5,796 nt of DNA from Candidatus Eiseniibacteriota bacterium (lineage in GTDB: Bacteria; Joyebacterota; Joyebacteria; Joyebacterales; Joyebacteraceae): NCBI GenBank assembly GCA_030638405.1, contig DAOWER010000208.1, positions 1 to 5,796 on the forward strand. Direction: 5' to 3'. Shown here piece by piece: positions 1 through 5,692 of this stretch (position 1 is the stretch's first letter; each line of letters starts with the position of its first letter). The notes under the pieces are model-generated. The model saw only the letters and a list, made by a program, of their open reading frames with translations, did not search any database and was not told the DNA's origin. The position numbers and the translations under genes were made by a program.

Positions 1-396
1 GGCTACGTCGCATCGGGTCTCGCCATCTACGACACGATCCAGTACATCCGCCCCGATGTGCATACGATATGCATGGGGCAGGCGGCCAGCATGGCGGCCG
101 TGCTGCTCTGCGCCGGGACCAAGGGGAAGCGCTCCGCGCTTCCGCACGCGAGGATCATGCTCCACCAGCCGATGGGCGGCAGCGAGGGGCAGGCGAGCGA
201 CATCGAGATCTACGCGAAGGAGATCGTGTTGATGCGCGAGCGCCTCACGAAGATCCTCGCCACTCACACGGGTCAGGACGAAGAAAAGATCAGGCTCGAT
301 TCCGACCGCAACTTCTTCATGTCTGCCGAGGAAGCTCTCGAGTACGGCATCATCGATCAGGTCATCACGAAGAAGGAAGAAGTCGAGAAGGCGTAG
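1..396 (+). CDS. clpP: ATP-dependent Clp protease proteolytic subunit ClpP, 3' part (5' end outside the window)
   Basis: ClpP forms two stacked heptameric rings in the cytoplasm and degrades proteins unfolded by a Clp ATPase (ClpX, ClpA or ClpC). Reading starts in frame at base 1, just after where the family's SPGG motif would lie. The 131 residues before the TAG at 394-396 cover the C-terminal two thirds of a protein usually about 195-210 aa. The nucleophile is Ser30 of the fragment in MGQAASMA (codon 88-90). The catalytic His is His55 in MLHQP (codon 163-165). Downstream features include GGSEGQASDIEIYAKEI, HTGQ and SAEEALEYGIID, all typical. The residue aligning with E. coli mature Asp171 is Asn104 (AAC, 310-312) in DSDRNFFMS, while the preceding Asp-Arg pair used in ring-ring contact is kept. 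The next gene is lon, not clpX. Identity is certain; full activity is less so. Confidence 0.97.
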   Translation, partial: GYVASGLAIYDTIQYIRPDVHTICMGQAASMAAVLLCAGTKGKRSALPHARIMLHQPMGGSEGQASDIEIYAKEIVLMRERLTKILATHTGQDEEKIRLDSDRNFFMSAEEALEYGIIDQVITKKEEVEKA

Positions 397-565
397 CGGA
401 GTAGGCCTCTCGCGGTGCCCTTGCGGCGGTCGAGAGCGAAGGTTATGTTGAGCATCAGCGGGACGCGGCAGTGCAGCGCCCCGCGCAACGTGAGAGCCCA
501 GGGCGTGGCGGGCGCGCATCCACCGTTCGCGAGCGCCCCTCCTGCACATCATTAGGATGTCACAC

Positions 566-570
566 GGGAG
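566..570 (+). promoter_or_regulatory. Ribosome-binding site deciding the lon start
   Basis: GGGAG lies 5 nt before ATG 576. It supports that start over the in-frame GTG at 471, which would add 35 residues rich in Arg, Ser and Gly that do not resemble any Lon N-terminus. Confidence 0.7.
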
Positions 571-575
571 ATGAG

Positions 576-2996
576 ATGCTTCACATAGAGCACGACGACG
601 AGACCATCGAGTTCAACGAGAAGCTGCCAATCGTGCCGCTCAGAGACCTCGTTCTCTTCCCACGCATGATAGTGCCTCTGCTCGTCGGGCGGCCGCGTTC
701 CGTCAGCGCGCTCGAGGAGGTGATGCACGGCGACAAGATCATGTTCGTCGTGACGCAGCGCGACGTCGAGACACACGAGCCCGAGCCCGACGATCTGTAT
801 CGCGTCGGGACGATCGTCCGCGTCCTGCAGCTCCTGCGCCTTCCCGACGGGACCATGAAGGTCCTGGTCGAGGGGCTCTCGAGAGCCGTGGTCAAGCGTT
901 TCATGAGAACGGACGACTACCTGCAGGTCCGCCTGGAGCTTCGCGAGGACCAGTTCGAGCGGACCGTCGAGACCGAGGCGCTCATGCGAAGCGTCGCCGG
1001 CCAGTTCGAGGAGTACGTGCAGCTTTCGCGGAAGATACCGCAGGAGGTGCTCGTCTCGGTGGTCAACATGGAGGACGTGGCGAGGTTCGCGGACACCGTG
1101 GCCACACATCTCACCGGCAAGATCGAGGACAAGCAGCGCGTTCTCGAGGCCGAGGACGTGACGGCGAGGCTCCGCATCCTGGCGCGCGCACTTTCGGGCG
1201 AGCTGGAGATCCTCAGGCTCGAGCGCAAGATAGAGAACCAGGTGCGCGAGCAGCTGCAGAAGAGCCAGAAGGAGTTCTATCTGCACCAGCAGATGAAGGC
1301 CATCCAGGAGGAGCTGGGTCAGGAGGGTGAGGGGACTCCGGAGGTCAGCGAGCTCCAGCAGGCGATTGAGGACGCGAGCATGAGCGAGGAGGCCGAGAAG
1401 AAGGCGCTCTCCGAGCTCGACCGCCTCAAGAAGATGTCACCGATGTCGCCGGAGGCGACCGTCGTCAGGACATACATCGAGTGGATGACCTCGATGCCGT
1501 GGGACACGCGCACCAAGGACCGCGACGACATAGCCGAGGTCGAGAACATCCTCGAAGAGGACCACTACGGCCTCAAGAAGCCGAAGGAGCGCATCCTCGA
1601 GTACCTGGCAGTACTCAAGCTCACTGAGAAGGTCAAGGGGCCCATCATGTGTCTGGTCGGGCCTCCGGGTGTCGGCAAGACCTCGCTCGGCCGCTCGGTC
1701 GCGAGGGCGCTGGACCGTGAGTTCGTGCGTGTGTCGCTGGGTGGCGTCCGCGACGAGGCGGAGATTCGCGGCCACAGGCGCACCTACATCGGGTCGATGC
1801 CCGGCCGCATCATCCAGGGGCTCAAGAAGGCCGGCAGCAAGAACCCCGTCTTCCTCCTGGACGAGGTGGACAAGATGAGCTCCGACTTCCGGGGCGACCC
1901 CGCGTCGGCGCTCCTGGAGGTGCTCGACCCCGAGCAGAACTGCGCATTCAGCGACCACTACCTCGACGTCGACTTCGATCTGTCAGAGGTGATGTTCATA
2001 ACGACGGCCAATGTTCTCCACACGATCCCTCCCGCGCTGGAGGACCGCATGGAGACCATCCGTCTGCCCGGCTACCTCAGGGATGAGAAGATCCAGATCG
2101 CGAAGAAGTTCCTGGTACCGAAGCAGCTCGAGGCCAACGGGCTCGTCGAACTGGGCGTGACGTTCTCGCAGGCTGCGCTCGTGCGCATCATTGAGGACTA
2201 CACGCGCGAGGCCGGCGTCAGGAACGTCGAGCGTGAGATAGCCAACATCTGCAGGAAGATCGCGAGGGAGCACGCGGCGGGGAAGAGGCTGACAACGAAG
2301 GTCACGCCGGCCGCCGTCAAGAGGTTCCTCGGTATGGCGCGATTCCTGTCGCAGGAGGTCGAGACTGAGAGTCGTGTCGGCGTCGCCACGGGTCTGGCGT
2401 GGACCAGCGTCGGCGGCGAGATACTGACCGTCGAGGTCCTCACCATGAAGGGTGACGGGGATCTCATTCTGACCGGCAAGCTCGGCGAGGTCATGCAGGA
2501 GTCCGCGAAGGCTGCGCTCAGCTACGCCAAGGCGCACGCCGCGGAACTCGGGATCGACCAGGAGCACCTGGGAAACATCGACATCCACATCCACGTGCCC
2601 GAGGGTGCCATCCCGAAGGACGGTCCTTCCGCCGGTGTCGCCATGGCAACCGCGCTTGTCTCCGCGCTCACGGGTAAGGCGACCAGGCCCAGCGTGGCAA
2701 TGACCGGCGAGATCACGCTCGGTGGTAAGGTGCTGCCGATCGGCGGCCTGAACGAGAAGGCAGTGGCAGCGCACCGCGCGAAGCTCACGACCCTCGTCAT
2801 CCCGAGCAGGAACGAGAAGGACGTGGGCGAGTTCCCGAAGCAGGTAACGCGCGATCTCAAGATCGAGCTCGTGGACAGGCTGGACCAGGTCTTCGCCCTG
2901 GCGTTCGAGGACTGGGACGAGCACATGGCCAAACCAGAGGAACACACGGGCGAATCGCGTCCGGAGGCTCCTCTGTCACCGTCTGCAGCGCACTAG
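576..2996 (+). CDS. lon: ATP-dependent serine protease Lon (LonA type)
   Basis: Lon is a cytoplasmic hexameric AAA+ protease that degrades misfolded and short-lived regulatory proteins. From ATG 576 it is 806 aa, a normal LonA length (E. coli 784). The N-terminal substrate-binding domain begins at about residue 17 with LPIVPLRDLVLFP and runs to about 205. A charged helical linker follows to about 310, including the typical EFYLHQQMKAIQEELG segment. The AAA+ module has Walker A GPPGVGKT at 362-369, Walker B FLLDE with Asp429 and Glu430, and a sensor-2 motif EAGVR ending at Arg549. The protease domain, about 590-790, has the Ser-Lys dyad: Ser685 in PKDGPSAG (codon 2628-2630) and Lys728 in GGLNEK (codon 2757-2759). 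Their spacing of 43 matches E. coli Ser679/Lys722. A short unconserved tail ends the protein. No frameshift or lost key residue is seen. It lies 179 nt after clpP and ends at a strong terminator. No heat-shock operator such as CIRCE was recognised upstream. Confidence 0.98.
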   Translation: MLHIEHDDETIEFNEKLPIVPLRDLVLFPRMIVPLLVGRPRSVSALEEVMHGDKIMFVVTQRDVETHEPEPDDLYRVGTIVRVLQLLRLPDGTMKVLVEGLSRAVVKRFMRTDDYLQVRLELREDQFERTVETEALMRSVAGQFEEYVQLSRKIPQEVLVSVVNMEDVARFADTVATHLTGKIEDKQRVLEAEDVTARLRILARALSGELEILRLERKIENQVREQLQKSQKEFYLHQQMKAIQEELGQEGEGTPEVSELQQAIEDASMSEEAEKKALSELDRLKKMSPMSPEATVVRTYIEWMTSMPWDTRTKDRDDIAEVENILEEDHYGLKKPKERILEYLAVLKLTEKVKGPIMCLVGPPGVGKTSLGRSVARALDREFVRVSLGGVRDEAEIRGHRRTYIGSMPGRIIQGLKKAGSKNPVFLLDEVDKMSSDFRGDPASALLEVLDPEQNCAFSDHYLDVDFDLSEVMFITTANVLHTIPPALEDRMETIRLPGYLRDEKIQIAKKFLVPKQLEANGLVELGVTFSQAALVRIIEDYTREAGVRNVEREIANICRKIAREHAAGKRLTTKVTPAAVKRFLGMARFLSQEVETESRVGVATGLAWTSVGGEILTVEVLTMKGDGDLILTGKLGEVMQESAKAALSYAKAHAAELGIDQEHLGNIDIHIHVPEGAIPKDGPSAGVAMATALVSALTGKATRPSVAMTGEITLGGKVLPIGGLNEKAVAAHRAKLTTLVIPSRNEKDVGEFPKQVTRDLKIELVDRLDQVFALAFEDWDEHMAKPEEHTGESRPEAPLSPSAAH

Positions 2997-3021
2997 AACG
3001 ACCCACAGACGACAGAAAACG

Positions 3022-3053
3022 GGCCCCGCGGACGAACCGCGGGGCCTTTTCTT
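3022..3053 (+). terminator. Intrinsic terminator after lon
   Basis: A perfect 10-bp stem, GGCCCCGCGG (3022-3031) with CCGCGGGGCC (3037-3046), encloses the 5-nt loop ACGAA and is followed by TTTTCTT. An AAAA run at 3016-3019 precedes the stem, so some termination in the opposite direction is possible. It starts 25 nt after the lon stop and separates lon from engB transcription. Confidence 0.93.
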
Positions 3054-3075
3054 GGTACGCGGGGGGCGTGCAAGC

Positions 3076-3084
3076 TGGTACACT
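3076..3084 (+). promoter_or_regulatory. Possible extended -10 promoter for engB
   Basis: TGG-TACACT matches the extended -10 pattern TGn-TAnnnT, with 4 of 6 bases of TATAAT. No good -35 lies 16-18 nt upstream, as is common for extended -10 promoters. It sits between the lon terminator and ATG 3134, where engB needs a promoter, and would give a leader of roughly 40 nt. The motif alone is weak. Confidence 0.3.
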
Positions 3085-3133
3085 GGCTGGCGCTGTTTGC
3101 GCACCGTCCTCTGGCCCGAATCGCTTGGTGACC

Positions 3134-3724
3134 ATGAGAATCCAGACTGCTGAGTTCATGCTGGGCGCTGTGGACCTCAAGCAGCTGCCGCGCGAGGGGC
3201 TGCCTGAGGTCGCGCTTGCGGGGCGCTCCAACGTGGGCAAGTCGTCCATGCTGAACAAGCTCACCGCGCGGAAGAAACTCGCGCGCATCTCGCGCACGCC
3301 GGGCAAGACCAGGGAGCTCAACCTGTACAAGATCGATAACCGGATGATCATCGTCGACCTGCCGGGCTACGGGTTCGCCAAGGTTCCGGACAGGGTCAAG
3401 GAGGAGTGGGGCCAACTGGTTGAGAGCTACCTAAACTCGCGGGAGGAGCTGGCGGCCATCGTCCAGCTGGTCGACGCCCGCCATCCTCCAACGCGCGATG
3501 ACGTTCAGATGTACGAGTGGATAAGGCACTACGAGGTGCCGTCATTGATTGCGGTGACGAAGGTTGATAAGATAGCGCGAGGCAAGCGTGCCGCCGCGCT
3601 GCGCTCGGTCCAGGAGCTGCTCGAGCCTGACGAGACCACCCCCGTGGTCTTCTTCTCGGCGGAGACCGGAGAGGGCTCGAAGGAACTGCTGGGCTGGATG
3701 CGCGAGGCGGCGGGACTGCGGTAG
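3134..3724 (+). CDS. engB: Ribosome-biogenesis GTPase EngB (YihA/YsxC family)
   Basis: EngB is a small TRAFAC-class GTPase that binds the 50S subunit and is needed for late large-subunit assembly; it is often essential. The predicted 196 aa match the family's usual 195-210. Motifs appear in order: G1 GRSNVGKSS (residues 30-38), the G2 region around SRTPGKT with Thr59, G3 DLPGYG (75-80), G4 TKVD (142-145), and G5 SAE (175-177). Segments such as REELAAIVQLVDARHPPTRDD are also typical. ATG 3134 is chosen because it gives the family N-terminus (MRIQTAEF). GTG 3128 is an in-frame alternative. The GTG at 3068 would add 22 unconserved residues and lies upstream of the possible -10. The ribosome-binding site is poor: GGTGA at 3127-3131 is only 2 nt from the ATG. 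Adjacency to lon is a known arrangement (lonA-ysxC in Bacillus), though a terminator splits them here. Confidence 0.96.
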   Translation: MRIQTAEFMLGAVDLKQLPREGLPEVALAGRSNVGKSSMLNKLTARKKLARISRTPGKTRELNLYKIDNRMIIVDLPGYGFAKVPDRVKEEWGQLVESYLNSREELAAIVQLVDARHPPTRDDVQMYEWIRHYEVPSLIAVTKVDKIARGKRAAALRSVQELLEPDETTPVVFFSAETGEGSKELLGWMREAAGLR

Positions 3725-3778
3725 CTGTTCGGGACGACGCCGGGGGAGACCGGTCGATACGTCCACGGGAGGAACCAG

Positions 3779-4915
3779 ATGAACTCGAAGCTCTTCACGC
3801 CGGGCCCCACGAAGGTGCCGGGAGCAGTTCTCGCGGCGGTGGGGAAGCAGGTGCTGCACCACAGGTCGCCGGAGTTCTCCGAGAAGGTCAGGCACGTCCA
3901 GGACGAGCTGGGCCGACTGCTCCAGACGCACAACGACACGCTGCTCTTCACGTGTTCGGGCACTGGCATGATGGAGGCCGCCGTCGCGAATCTCCTGTCG
4001 CGCGGCGACAAGGCCATCGTCGTCAACAACGGGGTGTTCGGGCAGCGCTGGGTCGACATCTGCAAGGCGTACGGTGTGGAGGCGATTGACGTACCCGTGG
4101 AGTGGGGGAAGAGCATCGCGCCCACGGAGCTTTCGAGCGTGGCCGCGGCTCACCCCGACGCGAAGGCCGTCTTCGTGATACACAGCGAGACCTCGACCGG
4201 TGCCCTGAACGACATCAAGGCGCTGGCCACCGTGCTCAAGGACCACGAGGCCGCGATCGTCGTCGACGCCACGTCGAGCGTCGGCGTGCACGAGATCCGG
4301 ATGGACGAGTGGGGCATCGACGCCGTGGTCGCCGGCACGCAGAAGGCACTGATGACCCCGCCGGGGCTGTCGTTCGTCGCTCTGAACGGGAAGGCCTGGG
4401 GGCTCGTGTCGAGCTCCGACCTGCCGACCTACTACTTCGATTTCACGATGACGTGGAAGAGGCTGCAGCGCAAGGGGCAGACGCCCTTCACGACCGCCGT
4501 CTCGCTGGTCTACGGTCTCGAGGTGGCGCTGGCCATGATGGAGCAGGAGGGCTGGGACAACGTCTACAGCCGTCACGCCTGCATGGGGAAGGCAACCCGG
4601 GCGGCCGTGAAGGCGCTCGGATTCTCGGTCCTTCCGGAGCACTCCGTGAACGGCGTGACCGTCATAATGTGTCCCGAAGGTCTGGATGCCAACAAGATCG
4701 TGCGCGTGATGGACGATGAGTTCGGTGTACGCGTTGCCGGCGGGCAGGCGCATCTTTCAGGGAAGGTCTTCAGGATCGGTCACATGGGCGGCATCCGCGA
4801 GCGCGACCTCGCGATGGTCATAGGCGCTCTGGAGCGCGCGCTCGCGGCCATCGGTCATGCGTCGACGCCGGGAGCAGGCCTCGCGGCTCTTCAGCAGGTA
4901 TTGCTCGAGCCATAG
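3779..4915 (+). CDS. Class V PLP-dependent aminotransferase (serine-glyoxylate / alanine-glyoxylate type)
   Basis: This is a 378-aa cytoplasmic fold-type I PLP enzyme, the usual length for the alanine/serine-glyoxylate (or serine-pyruvate) aminotransferase group. The N-terminus FTPGPTKVP and the HHRSPEF segment are hallmarks of the group. The cofactor-phosphate loop is SGTG (60-63). HSETSTGA (135-142) is followed by the pyridine-contacting Asp163 in VVDATSS. The Schiff-base lysine is Lys189 in AGTQKALMTPPG (codon 4343-4345). Arg332 in FRIGHMG (codon 4772-4774) is the expected substrate-carboxylate residue. GGGAGG at 3767-3772 lies 6 nt before the ATG and fixes the start. The exact amino donor and acceptor cannot be read from sequence: relatives use Ser, Ala or Asp with glyoxylate or pyruvate, and some act in serine biosynthesis. 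No serA-like partner is visible. It follows engB by 54 nt with no terminator and runs to 18 nt before tRNA-Lys, so co-transcription on both sides is plausible. Confidence 0.93.
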   Translation: MNSKLFTPGPTKVPGAVLAAVGKQVLHHRSPEFSEKVRHVQDELGRLLQTHNDTLLFTCSGTGMMEAAVANLLSRGDKAIVVNNGVFGQRWVDICKAYGVEAIDVPVEWGKSIAPTELSSVAAAHPDAKAVFVIHSETSTGALNDIKALATVLKDHEAAIVVDATSSVGVHEIRMDEWGIDAVVAGTQKALMTPPGLSFVALNGKAWGLVSSSDLPTYYFDFTMTWKRLQRKGQTPFTTAVSLVYGLEVALAMMEQEGWDNVYSRHACMGKATRAAVKALGFSVLPEHSVNGVTVIMCPEGLDANKIVRVMDDEFGVRVAGGQAHLSGKVFRIGHMGGIRERDLAMVIGALERALAAIGHASTPGAGLAALQQVLLEP

Positions 4916-4933
4916 AGGATCAGTTAGGGTCGT

Positions 4934-5009
4934 GGGCCGTTAGCTCAGTAGGTAGAGCACCTGCCTTTTAAGCAGGGAGTCGCTGGTTCGAGACCAGCAC
5001 GGCCCACCA
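4934..5009 (+). tRNA. tRNA-Lys (anticodon UUU)
   Basis: A full cloverleaf of 76 nt can be drawn. The acceptor GGGCCGT (4934-4940) pairs perfectly with ACGGCCC (4999-5005). The D stem is GCTC/GAGC. The anticodon stem CCTGC/GCAGG encloses CTTTTAA with anticodon TTT at 4967-4969. The T stem GCTGG/CCAGC encloses TTCGAGA. The discriminator is A5006 and CCA (5007-5009) is encoded. It reads AAA and AAG codons. No separate promoter was found in the 18 nt after the aminotransferase stop. Confidence 0.98.
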
Positions 5010-5028
5010 TCAGAACGGGCCGGACAGA

Positions 5029-5046
5029 GCGCGCCACCCGGCGCGC
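5029..5046 (+). repeat. Short hairpin / imperfect tandem repeat between the tRNAs
   Basis: GCGCGCC (5029-5035) pairs perfectly with GGCGCGC (5040-5046) around the loop ACCC. The same bases form a tandem repeat: GCGCGCCAC occurs at 5029-5037 and again at 5041-5049. With no T run after it, this is not a terminator. It may help processing of the tRNA precursor, which is inference. Confidence 0.5.
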
Positions 5047-5064
5047 CACGGCTCAACATACAGC

Positions 5065-5139
5065 GTCCCCATCGTCTAGGGGTTAGGACACCGCCCTTTC
5101 ACGGCGGCAACACGGGTTCGAATCCCGTTGGGGACGCCA
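5065..5139 (+). tRNA. tRNA-Glu (anticodon UUC)
   Basis: A 75-nt cloverleaf. The acceptor GTCCCCA (5065-5071) pairs with TGGGGAC (5129-5135). The D arm is GTCT...GGAC. The anticodon stem CCGCC/GGCGG encloses CTTTCAC with anticodon TTC at 5098-5100. The T stem ACGGG/CCCGT encloses TTCGAAT. The discriminator is G5136, as usual for tRNA-Glu, followed by an encoded CCA (5137-5139). It is the second gene of a two-tRNA transcript, 55 nt after tRNA-Lys. Confidence 0.98.
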
Positions 5140-5143
5140 GCAC

Positions 5144-5182
5144 ACAGAGCCCCGGCCTGTCACGGTCGGGGCCTCTGTCTTT
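5144..5182 (+). terminator. Intrinsic terminator after the tRNA pair
   Basis: ACAGAGCCCCG (5144-5154) pairs with CGGGG (5167-5171) and CTCTGT (5173-5178), with C5172 bulged. The stem continues inward by G-U and two C-G pairs to the loop TGTCAC. The following CTTTCC is a short, interrupted T tract. Its place 5 nt after the tRNA-Glu CCA fits the end of the tRNA transcript. Confidence 0.75.
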
Positions 5183-5325
5183 CCTCCCAGCGCGCTGCAC
5201 AGCGGCCTCCGCACCGATTCGGGGGTGCCGATTGGGGATGGCGGCACCCAAGCGAGCGCTAGATGGTGCGGGCCACCCCGGTATAGGGGAGCTGTGTTCA
5301 CCTATCAGATTCCATCGCATCAACC
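5183..5325. other. Gap between the tRNA terminator and the next promoter; no gene seen
   Basis: No supported gene on either strand. Open frames on the minus strand here read through the antisense of tRNA-Glu, a common source of false proteins. The one structure visible is a hairpin, GGGTGCCG (5223-5230) with CGGCACCC (5242-5249), 8 perfect pairs around an 11-nt loop and without a T run on either strand. Confidence 0.6.
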
Positions 5326-5354
5326 TTGACACTGACGCCGACGCGTGGGAGAAT
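5326..5354 (+). promoter_or_regulatory. Sigma-70-type promoter for the 3' leader and the gene at 5770
   Basis: A perfect -35 TTGACA (5326-5331) is followed after exactly 17 nt by -10 GAGAAT (5349-5354), which matches TATAAT at 4 of 6 positions including the critical second A and last T. TG at 5346-5347 gives an extended -10. A start of transcription near 5361 is inferred. It lies downstream of the tRNA terminator, as expected for a new transcription unit. Confidence 0.6.
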
Positions 5355-5382
5355 ATGCATAGTCTCCAATTGACTGAGTGTC

Positions 5383-5457
5383 ATGCAATCACCAGTCGCG
5401 AGGTTCTTCCTGTGGGCACTACAGACGACTCACGGCCTGTCGGACCGGGCTACGTAA
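5383..5457 (+). CDS. Possible 24-aa leader ORF
   Basis: ATG 5383 opens a 24-codon frame starting MQSPVARFFLWALQ and ending with TAA at 5455-5457. It would be the first ORF on the transcript from the promoter at 5326-5354, about 22 nt after the inferred start. Its ribosome-binding site is weak (GAG, 4 nt before the ATG). The stop lies inside the strong AAGGAGGT of the next minigene, which would allow termination and reinitiation. No family resemblance is recognised, and it may be a chance frame. Confidence 0.22.
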   Translation: MQSPVARFFLWALQTTHGLSDRAT

Positions 5458-5463
5458 GGAGGT
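5456..5463 (+). promoter_or_regulatory. Perfect Shine-Dalgarno sequence before an 8-codon minigene
   Basis: AAGGAGGT is fully complementary to the usual 16S rRNA tail. It is 5 nt from ATG 5469 and is the best ribosome-binding site in the window, yet the ORF it serves is only 8 codons long. Confidence 0.5.
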
Positions 5464-5468
5464 CGTCT

Positions 5469-5495
5469 ATGGGGTTCGATACAGCTCTCCTCTAG
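5469..5495 (+). CDS. Possible 8-codon minigene
   Basis: ATG GGG TTC GAT ACA GCT CTC CTC TAG encodes MGFDTALL. The only support is the perfect ribosome-binding site at the right spacing and the position inside the leader. The peptide has no run of one amino acid that would mark a classical attenuator. It could also be the start of a former gene now broken by a stop. Confidence 0.3.
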   Translation: MGFDTALL

Positions 5496-5692
5496 CTAAT
5501 CCGAACAGGTCGGTCAGACCGTCGCGGGAATCGTGCGGGTCCAGCCTATGGTCCCGTCGTTGCCTATGCCTACACGTTTGCTCAGGGGCCGGGGCACAAT
5601 CGAGCGAGCGATTCGGGAAGCGGGGGCACCCCGCGCACGGAGCTGACGACGGTGGAAGGCATGCAGTAGCATCAAGGGCAAGGAGATCTGTC

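Noticed and set aside
407..436. CTCTCG ... CGAGAG inverted repeat after clpP as a terminator
   Set aside because: Only 6 pairs with an 18-nt loop and no T run.
421..449. Possible lon promoter, TTGCGG (421-426), 17 nt, TATGTT (444-449)
   Set aside because: The spacing is ideal, but only 3 of 6 and 4 of 6 bases match in GC-rich DNA. Too weak to annotate, and read-through from clpP is equally possible.
471..575. GTG 471 as an alternative lon start giving 841 aa
   Set aside because: The extra 35 residues have no Lon-like character and the GTG lacks a good ribosome-binding site. ATG 576 has GGGAG 5 nt upstream and gives a normal N-terminus.
1437..2945. Long antisense and other-frame ORFs inside lon (and likewise inside the aminotransferase)
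   Set aside because: Shadows of GC-rich codon bias over intact, well-conserved genes.
3732..3764. Inverted repeats between engB and the aminotransferase (GGACG/CGTCC and CCGG/CCGG)
   Set aside because: Short, interrupted stems without a T run. Not a terminator, and no clear regulatory role.
5083..5332. Minus-strand open frames reading PTGFEPVLPP and QRDSNPCCRR
   Set aside because: These are the antisense of tRNA-Glu, a familiar source of false hypothetical proteins.
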